Shown in pieces: positions 33,807-41,319 of a DNA stretch of 64,000 nucleotides (its first letter is position 1; each line of letters starts with the position of its first letter). Where the stretch lies: positions 62,001 to 126,000 of the forward strand of contig NZ_AULS01000006.1 of the NCBI RefSeq assembly GCF_000422405.1. The letters run 5' to 3'. The position numbers and the translations under genes were made by a program. This DNA comes from Microbacterium luticocti DSM 19459. GTDB taxonomy: Bacteria; Actinomycetota; Actinomycetes; Actinomycetales; Microbacteriaceae. A model generated the notes under the pieces. It had not been told where the DNA came from. It made no database searches and worked only from the letters and a program-made list of their open reading frames with translations.

Positions 33807-34079
33807 TCATGCCGATGCACGGTAGCGCTGGCGAGCGGCCTCACCACTGGTGCCGATCGCTTCGCCGACTTCGCGCCACGACAGCCGTTGTTCACGCGCA
33901 GCGTGCACTGCGTCCGCGAGCTCTTTCTCAGCGGCATCGCGTCGCCATGCGGCGAGCTTCACCGCGATGACAGCGGGGAGGGGGGCGTCCCGTTCGCTGG
34001 GCTTCGGGTCGTAGGCCTCGAAGGCGTCGGCGAACTCGTCAGCCCGCGCTGTGATCTCGTCGAGAGAGCGTCGAGTCAT
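33807..34079 (-). CDS. small HTH protein, probable antitoxin
   Basis: 90 residues: acidic helical N-terminus (LDEITARADEFADAFEAYDP) and a C-terminal helix-turn-helix resembling sigma region 4 (LSWREVGEAIGTSGEAARQR). Such proteins pair with short BrnT/DUF4258-like toxins in actinobacteria. The gene starts 6 bases after the stop of the preceding 77-residue gene and ends 14 bases before nei. Likely binds the palindrome in front of the pair (inference). Confidence 0.8.
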   Translation of the reverse strand: MTRRSLDEITARADEFADAFEAYDPKPSERDAPLPAVIAVKLAAWRRDAAEKELADAVHAAREQRLSWREVGEAIGTSGEAARQRYRASA

Positions 34080-34085
34080 TCTTCT

Positions 34086-34319
34086 TCACCTCACATATTT
34101 GGATCGGGCCGGGCGCATCGCGTGTGCGATGGCGATGACGCCGTGCCACTCGATCACGCCGACCTCCACAAGGGTGCCGGTCTCATCGGGGCCGATGAAC
34201 ATCGTCATCGAGTCGCTTTGCACGAAGTGGCGGACAGGGAATCGGAGTGCATGGAGCATGGCCTCATCCGTGACGCCGTGCCGGTAGGCACTGTGGAGGA
34301 TGACGGGTTCCGACTCCAT
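34086..34319 (-). CDS. small probable toxin of a type II pair
   Basis: 77 residues with the pattern of short BrnT-like/DUF4258-like toxins: ILHSAYRHGVTDEAMLHALR, then MTMFIGPDETGTLVEVGVIE, ending IAIAHAMRPARSKYV. Family members are predicted ribonucleases with the RelE-like fold. The ATG has no ribosome binding site and lies six bases after a TAAACT hexamer, so it is leaderless. It is encoded before its partner and from a palindromic promoter, the usual autoregulated arrangement. Confidence 0.75.
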   Translation of the reverse strand: MESEPVILHSAYRHGVTDEAMLHALRFPVRHFVQSDSMTMFIGPDETGTLVEVGVIEWHGVIAIAHAMRPARSKYVR

Positions 34320-34354
34320 GTCACAAGTTTACTTGGCGCAAGGTAACTTGTCAC
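34320..34354 (-). promoter_or_regulatory. palindromic promoter/operator of the toxin-antitoxin pair
   Basis: Minus strand: -35 GTGACA (34349-34354), 17-bp spacer, -10 TAAACT (34326-34331), six bases to the ATG. The whole element is a near-perfect palindrome (GTGACAAGTTACCTTG and CAAGTAAACTTGTGAC arms), so a repressor would cover both hexamers. Confidence 0.75.
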
Positions 34355-34413
34355 TGGCTGGTGGGTGGCAACGCCGAGCTGGGGGTGAGGCGCGGAGGCG
34401 CAGGCGGTCGCAC

Positions 34414-37400
34414 TCAGGCACGGGCGGGTGCCTTGCGCAGGGTGAGGCCGCGGGTCGCCTCGACGAAGCCCGCCGCCCGCAGCGCGCGGCCGAGCGGTGT
34501 GCCGAACACGACGGCGCCGTTGACCTGCTCGATGGTCAGCGTCTCGAGTCGTCGCGCGCGTGAGGTGGAGGCGAGGGCGCGGGATGCGGCATCCATCACC
34601 TGCTCGTCGTCGCGGAACAGCAGTGCGGTCTTGCCGCCGCGTTCCAGGTACAGCACCAGCTCACCGTCGACGAGCACCACGAGCGCCCCGGCCTTGCGGC
34701 CCGGACGGTGGGTGATGCCGTCGAGGGTGGGCCAGGGCAGGGCGGCGCCGTAGGGATTGGCCGGGTCGGTCGCAGCGAGCACGACCGCGGCCAGCGGGGG
34801 CGGGTCGGGCAGGCCGGCGAACTCGCGCAGCCGGTCGATCGTGGTGGATGCCGCGAACTGCGCGGCGCCGAGCTTCTCGATGACGTACCCGCGGCGGCAG
34901 TGGCCGGCCTGCTCGAACCCGGCGAGCGTGCGGTACATCTGCGCGAACCCGCCCGGCACCTGTTCGGCCTGCACCGATCCGCGGGTGACCACCCCGTACC
35001 GGTCGAGCAGTAGGCTCGCCGTGGCCGTCGCGCGCAGCGTCGGGTCGGTCTCGGGATCGGGCAGCAGCGACCAGCGCCCGCCGATCGCCGGCGGTCGCGG
35101 CGGTGCGCTCGGCCGGGCGATCGGCGTGCCCCGGTACAGGCGCGCACGTGGGGTGCGACGCGAGATCTTGTGCGCCTGCGAGCCGCCGCCCAGCAGCGTG
35201 CGCAGCGGCGCGAAGGTGTCGTTCGTGACCCGCCCCGCCCAGGTCAGCGCCCACAGCGCCTCGACCACCGACTGCTCGTTCTCGGCATCCGCGAGCGTCT
35301 TCAACTGCCCGGCGAAGTAGGCGCCGCCGGCGCCGAGGACGTTCACCAGGCGCTCTTCGAGCGACCCGGGCGCGATCTCGCCGACCGGGTCGGCGAGGGT
35401 GAGGGGCGCGCCATCGGTCGGGTGCAGTGCCACCCACCCGTCGCGGCCCGGCAGGGCACCGTGCCCCGACCAGATCACCTCGCCGGTCGCGGTGAGCTCG
35501 TCGAGCATGCCGGGCGTGTAGTCGCGCACGCGTGACGGCAGGATGAGGGATTCCCACGCGCTTGCGGGGATCGGAACGCCGGCGAGCTGGTCGACGACCG
35601 CGGCGACGCCGTCGATGCCGTCGAGCGGCCGGGTCAGGTGCTGCCAGGCCGGCAGGAACCGGGCGAACGCGGCCGGCGGAACCGGTTCGACGCTGCCGCG
35701 GATGGCGGCCAGGCTGCGCATACGCAGTCGCCGGAGCGCCTCGGTGTCGCACCATTCGGTGTCGTCGGTGCGGGATGCCGGGGCCTGCTCGGGCAGGAAG
35801 AAGCCGCTCGTCACGCGGCCGGCCGCCTCGAGCCGTTGCAGCGTGTGCCGGGCGACGGCGACGCCCACCCCGAGCCGGTCGGCGACCGCCTCGACGCGGA
35901 ACGGTCCGTGCGTGCGCGCATACCGGGCGACGAGGTCGCCGAGCGGGTCGGCGACCGGCTCGAGGAACGCGGTGGGGATGCCCACCGGCAGCGCGGTGCC
36001 GAGCGCGTCGCGCAGCCGGCCGGCATCCTCGATCGCGGCGACCCGGGCGACGCCGCCGACCGTGACCGGGATGGCCCGGCGCGCCGCGATCAGTGCGGCC
36101 AGGTGATCTGCGGCGTCGGTCGGGTCGCTCGCTCCGCGAGTGGCGGTGGTGCCGGCCTCGTCGGTCGCGCCGTGAGCGGAGCGAGTCGAGGTGGCGCCGG
36201 CGGGGTCGAGCCGGGCGGTGACCTCGGCGGCATCGAGCGGCCCCAGCATCCGCAGCAGGTCCGCCACCCCCTCGATGCCGCGCACGTGTCGCTCGGGATC
36301 GAGTCGCTGCACCTCGCGTTCGTACTGCGCGATGATCTCGGGGTCGAGCAGCTCGCGCATCTCGACCTTGCCGAGCAGCTCACTCAGCAGCGCCGGATCC
36401 ACCGACAGCGCCGCAGCGCGCCGCTCGGCCAGCGGCGAGTCGCCCTCGTACATGAACGCGCCGACATATCCGAACAGCAGGTCGCGGGCGTACGGCGACG
36501 GCTGGGACGTCTCGACCTCGACCAGCCGGATGCGGCGCTCGCCGATGCCGCGCATCATCCGCAGCAGCGCGGGCAGGTCGTACACGTCCTGCAGCACCTC
36601 GCGCAGCGTCTCGAGGATGATCGGGAACGTCGGGTGCCGTCGGGCGACCTCGAGCAGCTGCGCGGCGCGCTGCCGCTGCTGCCACAGCGGGCTGCGTCGT
36701 CCCGGGTTCAGCCGCGGCATCAGCAGCGCCCGCGCCGCGCACTCACGGAACCGCGATGCGAACAGCGCCGACCCGCCGACCTCGTCGGTGACGAGTTGGT
36801 CGATCTCATCGGGTTCGAAGACGAACAGTTCCGCGCCCGGCGGGTCGGTTGTGGCATCCGGGATGCGCGCGATGATGCCGTCGTCGCTCGCCACCGCCGA
36901 CCCGTCGACCCCGACGCGCTCGCGGATGCGGGCGTTCACGGCCAGCGCCCACGGTGCGTGCACCTGCATGCCGTACGGGGAATGAAGGATGACGCGCCAG
37001 TCGCCGACCTCGTCTCGGCCGCGCTCGACGGTCAGCGTCGTGTCGGTGGGCAGGGTGCCGGTGGCCGCGCGCTGCTCGGCAAGATAGTCGAGCAGATTGC
37101 CGCGCGCGTTGTCGTCGAGACCGGATTCCGCCAGGCGCATACGTGCCTTCTCGGGGTCGGCTGCGGCGACCTCGCGCGAGAACCGCCCGAGCGCCTCGCC
37201 CAGTTCGGCGGGTCGGCCGATGCCGTCGCCGTGCCAGAACGGCACCTTGCCGGGCTGTCCGAACGCGGGCACCACGTTGACCCGGTCGTGGGTGATCTCG
37301 ACGATGCGCCAACTCGTGGTGCCGAGGGTGAACACGTCGTTGACCCGCGACTCGTACACCATCTCTTCGTCGAGTTCGCCGACGCGGGCGCCGACCTTCT

Positions 37401-39480
37401 CGCCGGCGACGAACACGCCGAACAGGCCCCGGTCGGGGATGGTGCCCCCGCTGGTGACGGCGATCCGCTGCGCGCCGGGCCGCCCGGTGAGCGTGCCGTG
37501 ATCGCGATCCCACACCACGCGCGGCCGCAGTTCCGCGAACTCGTCGGACGGGAACCGGCCGGCGAGCAGGTCGAGCGTCGCCTCATACGCCGATCGGGGC
37601 AGCGTGCGGAACGGGGCGCTGCGGCGCACCGTCTCGTACCAGCCCTCCACCTCGACCGGGCCCAGCGCGCAGGCGGCCACGGTCTGCTGGGCGAGGATGT
37701 CGAGCGGGTTCTGTGGCACGGCGATCGCCTCGATCTGACCGGCCAGCATCCGCTCGGTGACCACCGCCGTGTGCAGCACGTCGCCGCGGTGCTTGGGGAA
37801 CAGCGCCGCCCTGCTCGTCTCGCCGACCTGGTGCCCGGCGCGGCCGATGCGCTGCAGCCCGGATGCCGCCGACGGCGGCGCCTCGACCTGGATCACCAGG
37901 TCGACCGCGCCCATGTCGATGCCGAGCTCGAGGCTCGAGGTGGCCACGACGCAGCGCAGTACGCCGCTCTTGAGCTCGTCTTCGACCTGCGCGCGCTGCT
38001 CCTTCGACACCGAGCCGTGGTGCGCCTTGGCGAGCACCGGGGCGATACCGGCGGATGCCTCGGCCTGCGCCACCCCGGCGGCTCCGCCGGACGGAGCACG
38101 GGTGCCGTCGGCGCGCGCCTGCGCGCGGCCCGGTGCCTCGGCTGCACGGGCCATCGTCTCAGCCGGAACGGTCGGCTCGACGACGGCGAGGTCGAGTCGT
38201 TCGGCATAGATCTCGTTGAGCCGGCCGGTGAGCCGCTCCGCCAGCCGCCGCGAGTTGGCGAACACGATGGTCGACCGGTTCTGCAGCACCCGGTCGACGA
38301 TCGCCTCTTCGACGTGCGGCCAGATCGAACCGGTCATCTCGGTGCTCTCGGGGCGCGGCGCGTACCAGTCGTCGGATGCTGTGTCGGCATGACCGTCCGA
38401 TGCCGATGCCGATGCCGATGCCGATGCCGATGCCGATGCCGATGCCGGTGCCGATGCCGCGCCGTCCGCGGCCGGTGCGGTGGCGCGCAGCCCGTCCCGG
38501 TCCGCTCGCATCCCGTCCGCTCCGGTCCCGTCCGGTCCGCCACTGTCGGGTCCGGTCCCGTCCGGTCCGCCACTGTCGGGTCCGGTCTCGTCCGCTCCGA
38601 ACCCGTTCGATCTCGGCCGGGAACCGCCGCGCGGGCCGTCGGGCGGGGCCGCGCCGTTGCCCTCTGAAGCCGCGGAGGCTGAGGCATCCGGTGCCGGCGG
38701 TGGGTTCTGCATGTCTTCGACCGGCACGACCACCTGCAGGTCGAACGTCTTCGACGCGCGCGGGGCGACGATCTCGACCGGCGCGGCGCCGCCGAGGAAC
38801 CGCGCCACCTCGTCGATCGGCCGCACCGTCGCCGACAGGCCGATGCGCTGCGCCGGCCGGTCGAGCAGGTCATCGAGGCGTTCGAGGCTGACGGCAAGGT
38901 GCGCTCCGCGTTTGGTCGCGGCGACGGCGTGCACCTCGTCGACGATGACCGTGTCGACCCCGCGCAGCGTCTGCGCGGCCTGGCTCGTCAGCATCAGGTA
39001 CAGCGATTCGGGGGTGGTGATGAGGATGTCGGGCGGATCGGTCAGCAGCTTGCGACGGTCGGATGCCGGTGTGTCGCCGCTGCGGACTCCCACAGTGACC
39101 TCGGGCACCGGCATCCCGAGTCGTCGCGCCTGTTGCGCGATGCCCACCAGCGGTGACCGCAGATTGCGCTCGACGTCGACACCCAGTGCCTTCAGCGGAG
39201 AGATGTAGAGGACGCGGGTGCGGGTTGCCCTCGGCCGTGGTGCCGCGCCCGGGGCGAGCTGGTCGTGGAACACCCGGTCGATCGCCCACAGGAACGCCGA
39301 CAGCGTCTTGCCCGACCCGGTCGGGGCGACCACCAGAGCGTGCCGACCGGCGGCGATCGCCTGCCAGGCGCCGCGTTGGGCGTCGGTGGGGCGCGCGAAG
39401 GCGCTACGGAACCACTCCCGCGTCGCCGCGCCGAAGCGGTCCATCACATCGTGCGCCGCGCCGGACGCGCTCTCGCCCAT
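34414..39480 (-). CDS. lhr: Lhr-type ATP-dependent helicase
   Basis: A 3'-5' single-strand DNA translocase/helicase linked to DNA repair in mycobacteria. Walker A APTGSGKT (residues 52-59), DEVH box in VIVDEVHAV, helicase C motif with IGRAGHQVGE, then Lhr winged-helix core and the long Lhr-CTD, giving ~1688 residues (M. tuberculosis Lhr is ~1500). The extra length is a low-complexity insert at about residues 260-380 rich in Gly, Asp and Ser-Ala, between the two RecA domains. ATG 39480 is chosen because it precedes the helical start; the upstream TTG reading would enter the divergent greA promoter. Linked to nei downstream. Confidence 0.95.
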   Translation of the reverse strand: MGESASGAAHDVMDRFGAATREWFRSAFARPTDAQRGAWQAIAAGRHALVVAPTGSGKTLSAFLWAIDRVFHDQLAPGAAPRPRATRTRVLYISPLKALGVDVERNLRSPLVGIAQQARRLGMPVPEVTVGVRSGDTPASDRRKLLTDPPDILITTPESLYLMLTSQAAQTLRGVDTVIVDEVHAVAATKRGAHLAVSLERLDDLLDRPAQRIGLSATVRPIDEVARFLGGAAPVEIVAPRASKTFDLQVVVPVEDMQNPPPAPDASASAASEGNGAAPPDGPRGGSRPRSNGFGADETGPDSGGPDGTGPDSGGPDGTGADGMRADRDGLRATAPAADGAASAPASASASASASASASASDGHADTASDDWYAPRPESTEMTGSIWPHVEEAIVDRVLQNRSTIVFANSRRLAERLTGRLNEIYAERLDLAVVEPTVPAETMARAAEAPGRAQARADGTRAPSGGAAGVAQAEASAGIAPVLAKAHHGSVSKEQRAQVEDELKSGVLRCVVATSSLELGIDMGAVDLVIQVEAPPSAASGLQRIGRAGHQVGETSRAALFPKHRGDVLHTAVVTERMLAGQIEAIAVPQNPLDILAQQTVAACALGPVEVEGWYETVRRSAPFRTLPRSAYEATLDLLAGRFPSDEFAELRPRVVWDRDHGTLTGRPGAQRIAVTSGGTIPDRGLFGVFVAGEKVGARVGELDEEMVYESRVNDVFTLGTTSWRIVEITHDRVNVVPAFGQPGKVPFWHGDGIGRPAELGEALGRFSREVAAADPEKARMRLAESGLDDNARGNLLDYLAEQRAATGTLPTDTTLTVERGRDEVGDWRVILHSPYGMQVHAPWALAVNARIRERVGVDGSAVASDDGIIARIPDATTDPPGAELFVFEPDEIDQLVTDEVGGSALFASRFRECAARALLMPRLNPGRRSPLWQQRQRAAQLLEVARRHPTFPIILETLREVLQDVYDLPALLRMMRGIGERRIRLVEVETSQPSPYARDLLFGYVGAFMYEGDSPLAERRAAALSVDPALLSELLGKVEMRELLDPEIIAQYEREVQRLDPERHVRGIEGVADLLRMLGPLDAAEVTARLDPAGATSTRSAHGATDEAGTTATRGASDPTDAADHLAALIAARRAIPVTVGGVARVAAIEDAGRLRDALGTALPVGIPTAFLEPVADPLGDLVARYARTHGPFRVEAVADRLGVGVAVARHTLQRLEAAGRVTSGFFLPEQAPASRTDDTEWCDTEALRRLRMRSLAAIRGSVEPVPPAAFARFLPAWQHLTRPLDGIDGVAAVVDQLAGVPIPASAWESLILPSRVRDYTPGMLDELTATGEVIWSGHGALPGRDGWVALHPTDGAPLTLADPVGEIAPGSLEERLVNVLGAGGAYFAGQLKTLADAENEQSVVEALWALTWAGRVTNDTFAPLRTLLGGGSQAHKISRRTPRARLYRGTPIARPSAPPRPPAIGGRWSLLPDPETDPTLRATATASLLLDRYGVVTRGSVQAEQVPGGFAQMYRTLAGFEQAGHCRRGYVIEKLGAAQFAASTTIDRLREFAGLPDPPPLAAVVLAATDPANPYGAALPWPTLDGITHRPGRKAGALVVLVDGELVLYLERGGKTALLFRDDEQVMDAASRALASTSRARRLETLTIEQVNGAVVFGTPLGRALRAAGFVEATRGLTLRKAPARA
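38395..38458 (-). repeat. hexanucleotide repeat in lhr encoding poly(Ser-Ala)
   Basis: About ten GGCATC/GATGCC units give an (SA)n stretch. Next to it a 39-bp unit (GGPDGTGPDS) is repeated twice (about 38526-38590). Both lie in the inter-domain insert and could vary by slippage. Confidence 0.8.
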
Positions 39481-39566
39481 CCCTCCATCTTCGCCGGTGC
39501 CACCGACATCCGGGCTAAGCTGGAGATTCTTTGCCACGCACGTCAAGAGTGGGAAGGGAGCCGATC

Positions 39567-39980
39567 ATGTCGGATCCGACATCGACGGACACCGTCTGGA
39601 TGACCCCGGCCGCGCTCGCGGCCCTGCAAGCCGAGCTCGACGAGCTCACCGCCACGCCCGGCGACGACGCCGTGCAGGCACGCATCGTGGAGCTGCGTGA
39701 ACTGATCCGCCGTGCCGAGGTCGGCACCAAGCCCGACGACGGCGTCGTCGAGCCCGGCATGCGCATCAGTGTGCGCTTCCACGCCGACGACGAGATCGAG
39801 ACGTTCCTGCTCGGCAGCCGCGACCTGGTGCGCACCGACGGCGACATCGAGGTCTACTCGCCCACCTCGCCGCTGGGCGCGGCGATCAACGGGCACCGGG
39901 TGGGCGACGAGGTCTCGTTCGAGGCGCCCAACGGCGCCCGGCTCACCGTCACCATCGTCGCCGCCACCCCGTTCGGATAG
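39567..39980 (+). CDS. GreA/GreB-family transcription elongation factor
   Basis: 137 residues: a shortened N-terminal coiled coil (TPAALAALQAELDELTATPG, ARIVELRELIRRAEVGTKPD) and the C-terminal FKBP-like domain with the family end SPLGAAINGHRVGDEVSFEAP. Rescues backtracked RNA polymerase by stimulating transcript cleavage. Shorter than standard GreA (~160), so the acidic tip of the coiled coil needs care. GGGAAGGGAG precedes the ATG; TAAGCT near 39515 is a -10 candidate. Divergent from lhr. Confidence 0.88.
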   Translation: MSDPTSTDTVWMTPAALAALQAELDELTATPGDDAVQARIVELRELIRRAEVGTKPDDGVVEPGMRISVRFHADDEIETFLLGSRDLVRTDGDIEVYSPTSPLGAAINGHRVGDEVSFEAPNGARLTVTIVAATPFG

Positions 39981-39993
39981 GTCGCGGCCGGGC

Positions 39994-40174
39994 GATGCCC
40001 GGTCCGTGCGGCGACGTCGGGCCCGCCGGTCGGTGCCGCGCCCTTGCGGGTGTCCCACGGCGGGACGCGTGACGGAGGCCGGGCCCGCGCAGCGACGTCG
40101 GGTCCGCCGTTCGGTGCCGGGCCCCGCGCGGATGGGTCCCACGGCGCGACACGTGACGGATGCCGGGCCCGCGG
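39994..40174. repeat. tandem direct repeat of 81-84 bp (two copies plus a stub)
   Basis: Units start GA(T/G)GCCCGGTCC or GAGGCCGGGCCC and end CGTGACG at 40074 and 40158; a third begins GATGCCGGGCCCG and stops. Shared words include GCGACGTCGGG and TCCCACGGCG. It fills the space between greA and pfkB. Confidence 0.7.
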
Positions 40175-40191
40175 CATCCACTCGCCCGGCC

Positions 40192-40197
40192 TACACT
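40192..40197 (+). promoter_or_regulatory. -10 element (TACACT) of a leaderless promoter
   Basis: TACACT, six bases, then the ATG of the PfkB-family gene; no ribosome binding site. Confidence 0.6.
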
Positions 40198-40203
40198 GCG
40201 GGC

Positions 40204-41157
40204 ATGCCCGCCTCGCCGCACGCCCCGATCCTCACCGTCACCCCCAACCCTGCGCTCGACGTCTCGACCGGCGTGGACCATGTGGTGGCCGAGCACAAGA
40301 TGCGGTGCGGGCCGACCCGGCTCGACCCGGGCGGCGGCGGTGTCAACGTCGCGCGGGTGGTGCGCAACCTCGGCGGCAGCGCGCTCGCCGTCTACACCGC
40401 GGGCGGGCCGACCGGGCAGGCGTATCGCGAGCTGCTCGAGCGCGAGGGCATCGCCGGGCGTGTGGTGCGGATCGCCGGCAGCACCCGTGAGAGCTTCACG
40501 GTCGACGAGATGTCCACCGGCCGCCAGTTCCGGTTCGTGCTGCAGGGGCCGCACCTAGCCGAGCCGGAGTGGCGGGCGCTGCTGTCGGCGGTCGCCGACG
40601 ATCTGCCGTTCGGGGGATACCTCGTGCCCAGCGGCAGCCTGCCGCCAGGGGTGCCGGTCGACTTCTACGCGAGGCTCGCGCGCCTGGCCCGTGACAACGA
40701 CGCCCGATGCGTCGTGGATGCCTCGGGCGAGGCGCTGCGGGCGGCGCTCGACGAGGGGGTGTTCCTCGTCAAGCCGAGCCGGCGCGAACTCGGCGAACTG
40801 GTCGGCGGGGCGGTCGACGACGAGGTCGAGCTGATCGGTGCCGCGCGCGAACTGGTCGGCCGTGGCGCCTGCAGGATGGTCGCCCTCACCCTGGGCGGCG
40901 CCGGCGCGGTGCTCGTCGATGCCGAGCGGGCGCTGCGACTGCCCACCCCGCCGGTGCAGGTGCGCAGCGCGGTCGGGGCCGGCGACAGCTTTCTGGGGGC
41001 GTTCGTCCTGCGCCTGGCCCAGGGCCGCACACCCGCCGAGGCGTTCCGCACCGCGGTGGCCGCCGGCAGCGCGACGGCGGCGCTCGAGGCGACCGAGCTG
41101 TGCGGGGCGGATGCCGTCGCCGCACTCGAGCGCGGACTCGAGCCCGTGCCGGCCTGA
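40204..41157 (+). CDS. PfkB-family sugar kinase, 1-phosphofructokinase-like
   Basis: Ribokinase fold, 317 residues. N-terminal TVTPNPALDVS, the substrate loop DPGGGGVNVARVVRNLGG, and the catalytic segment RSAVGAGDSFLGAF with base D261. The TPNPALD start and GGGGxNVAR loop are those of 1-phosphofructokinase, tagatose-6-P kinase and PfkB. No fructose PTS gene is adjacent, so it may phosphorylate fructose-6-P or another sugar phosphate. Leaderless start at ATG. Followed by a palindromic element and convergent with an ABC-F gene. Confidence 0.88.
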   Translation: MPASPHAPILTVTPNPALDVSTGVDHVVAEHKMRCGPTRLDPGGGGVNVARVVRNLGGSALAVYTAGGPTGQAYRELLEREGIAGRVVRIAGSTRESFTVDEMSTGRQFRFVLQGPHLAEPEWRALLSAVADDLPFGGYLVPSGSLPPGVPVDFYARLARLARDNDARCVVDASGEALRAALDEGVFLVKPSRRELGELVGGAVDDEVELIGAARELVGRGACRMVALTLGGAGAVLVDAERALRLPTPPVQVRSAVGAGDSFLGAFVLRLAQGRTPAEAFRTAVAAGSATAALEATELCGADAVAALERGLEPVPA

Positions 41158-41183
41158 GCCTCACAGACCTGCGGAGGTGCCGC

Positions 41184-41259
41184 GTGCCGTCGACAGGCTG
41201 GATCGGCCTTTCGTCCGGCCGACGGCGCCCGTGGCGTCGTTTGAGCCTGTCGACGGCAC
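41184..41259. repeat. palindromic repeat family E, copy 1 (76 bp)
   Basis: Ends GTGCCGTCGACAGGCT and AGCCTGTCGACGGCAC form a perfect 16-bp inverted repeat. It lies between two convergent gene ends, so it may act as a two-way terminator. Confidence 0.8.
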
Positions 41260-41319
41260 GCCCGGACCGCCCGCGCGCGCACCGTCCGCCCGCGCGCGCG
41301 GCGCACCGGCGCTGTCCGG

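Noticed and set aside
35638..38667. Very long open frame on the plus strand opposite lhr (about 1000 codons)
   Set aside because: It is the GC-rich shadow of lhr; no start signal, low-complexity composition and no recognisable domains, while the other strand has clear helicase motifs.
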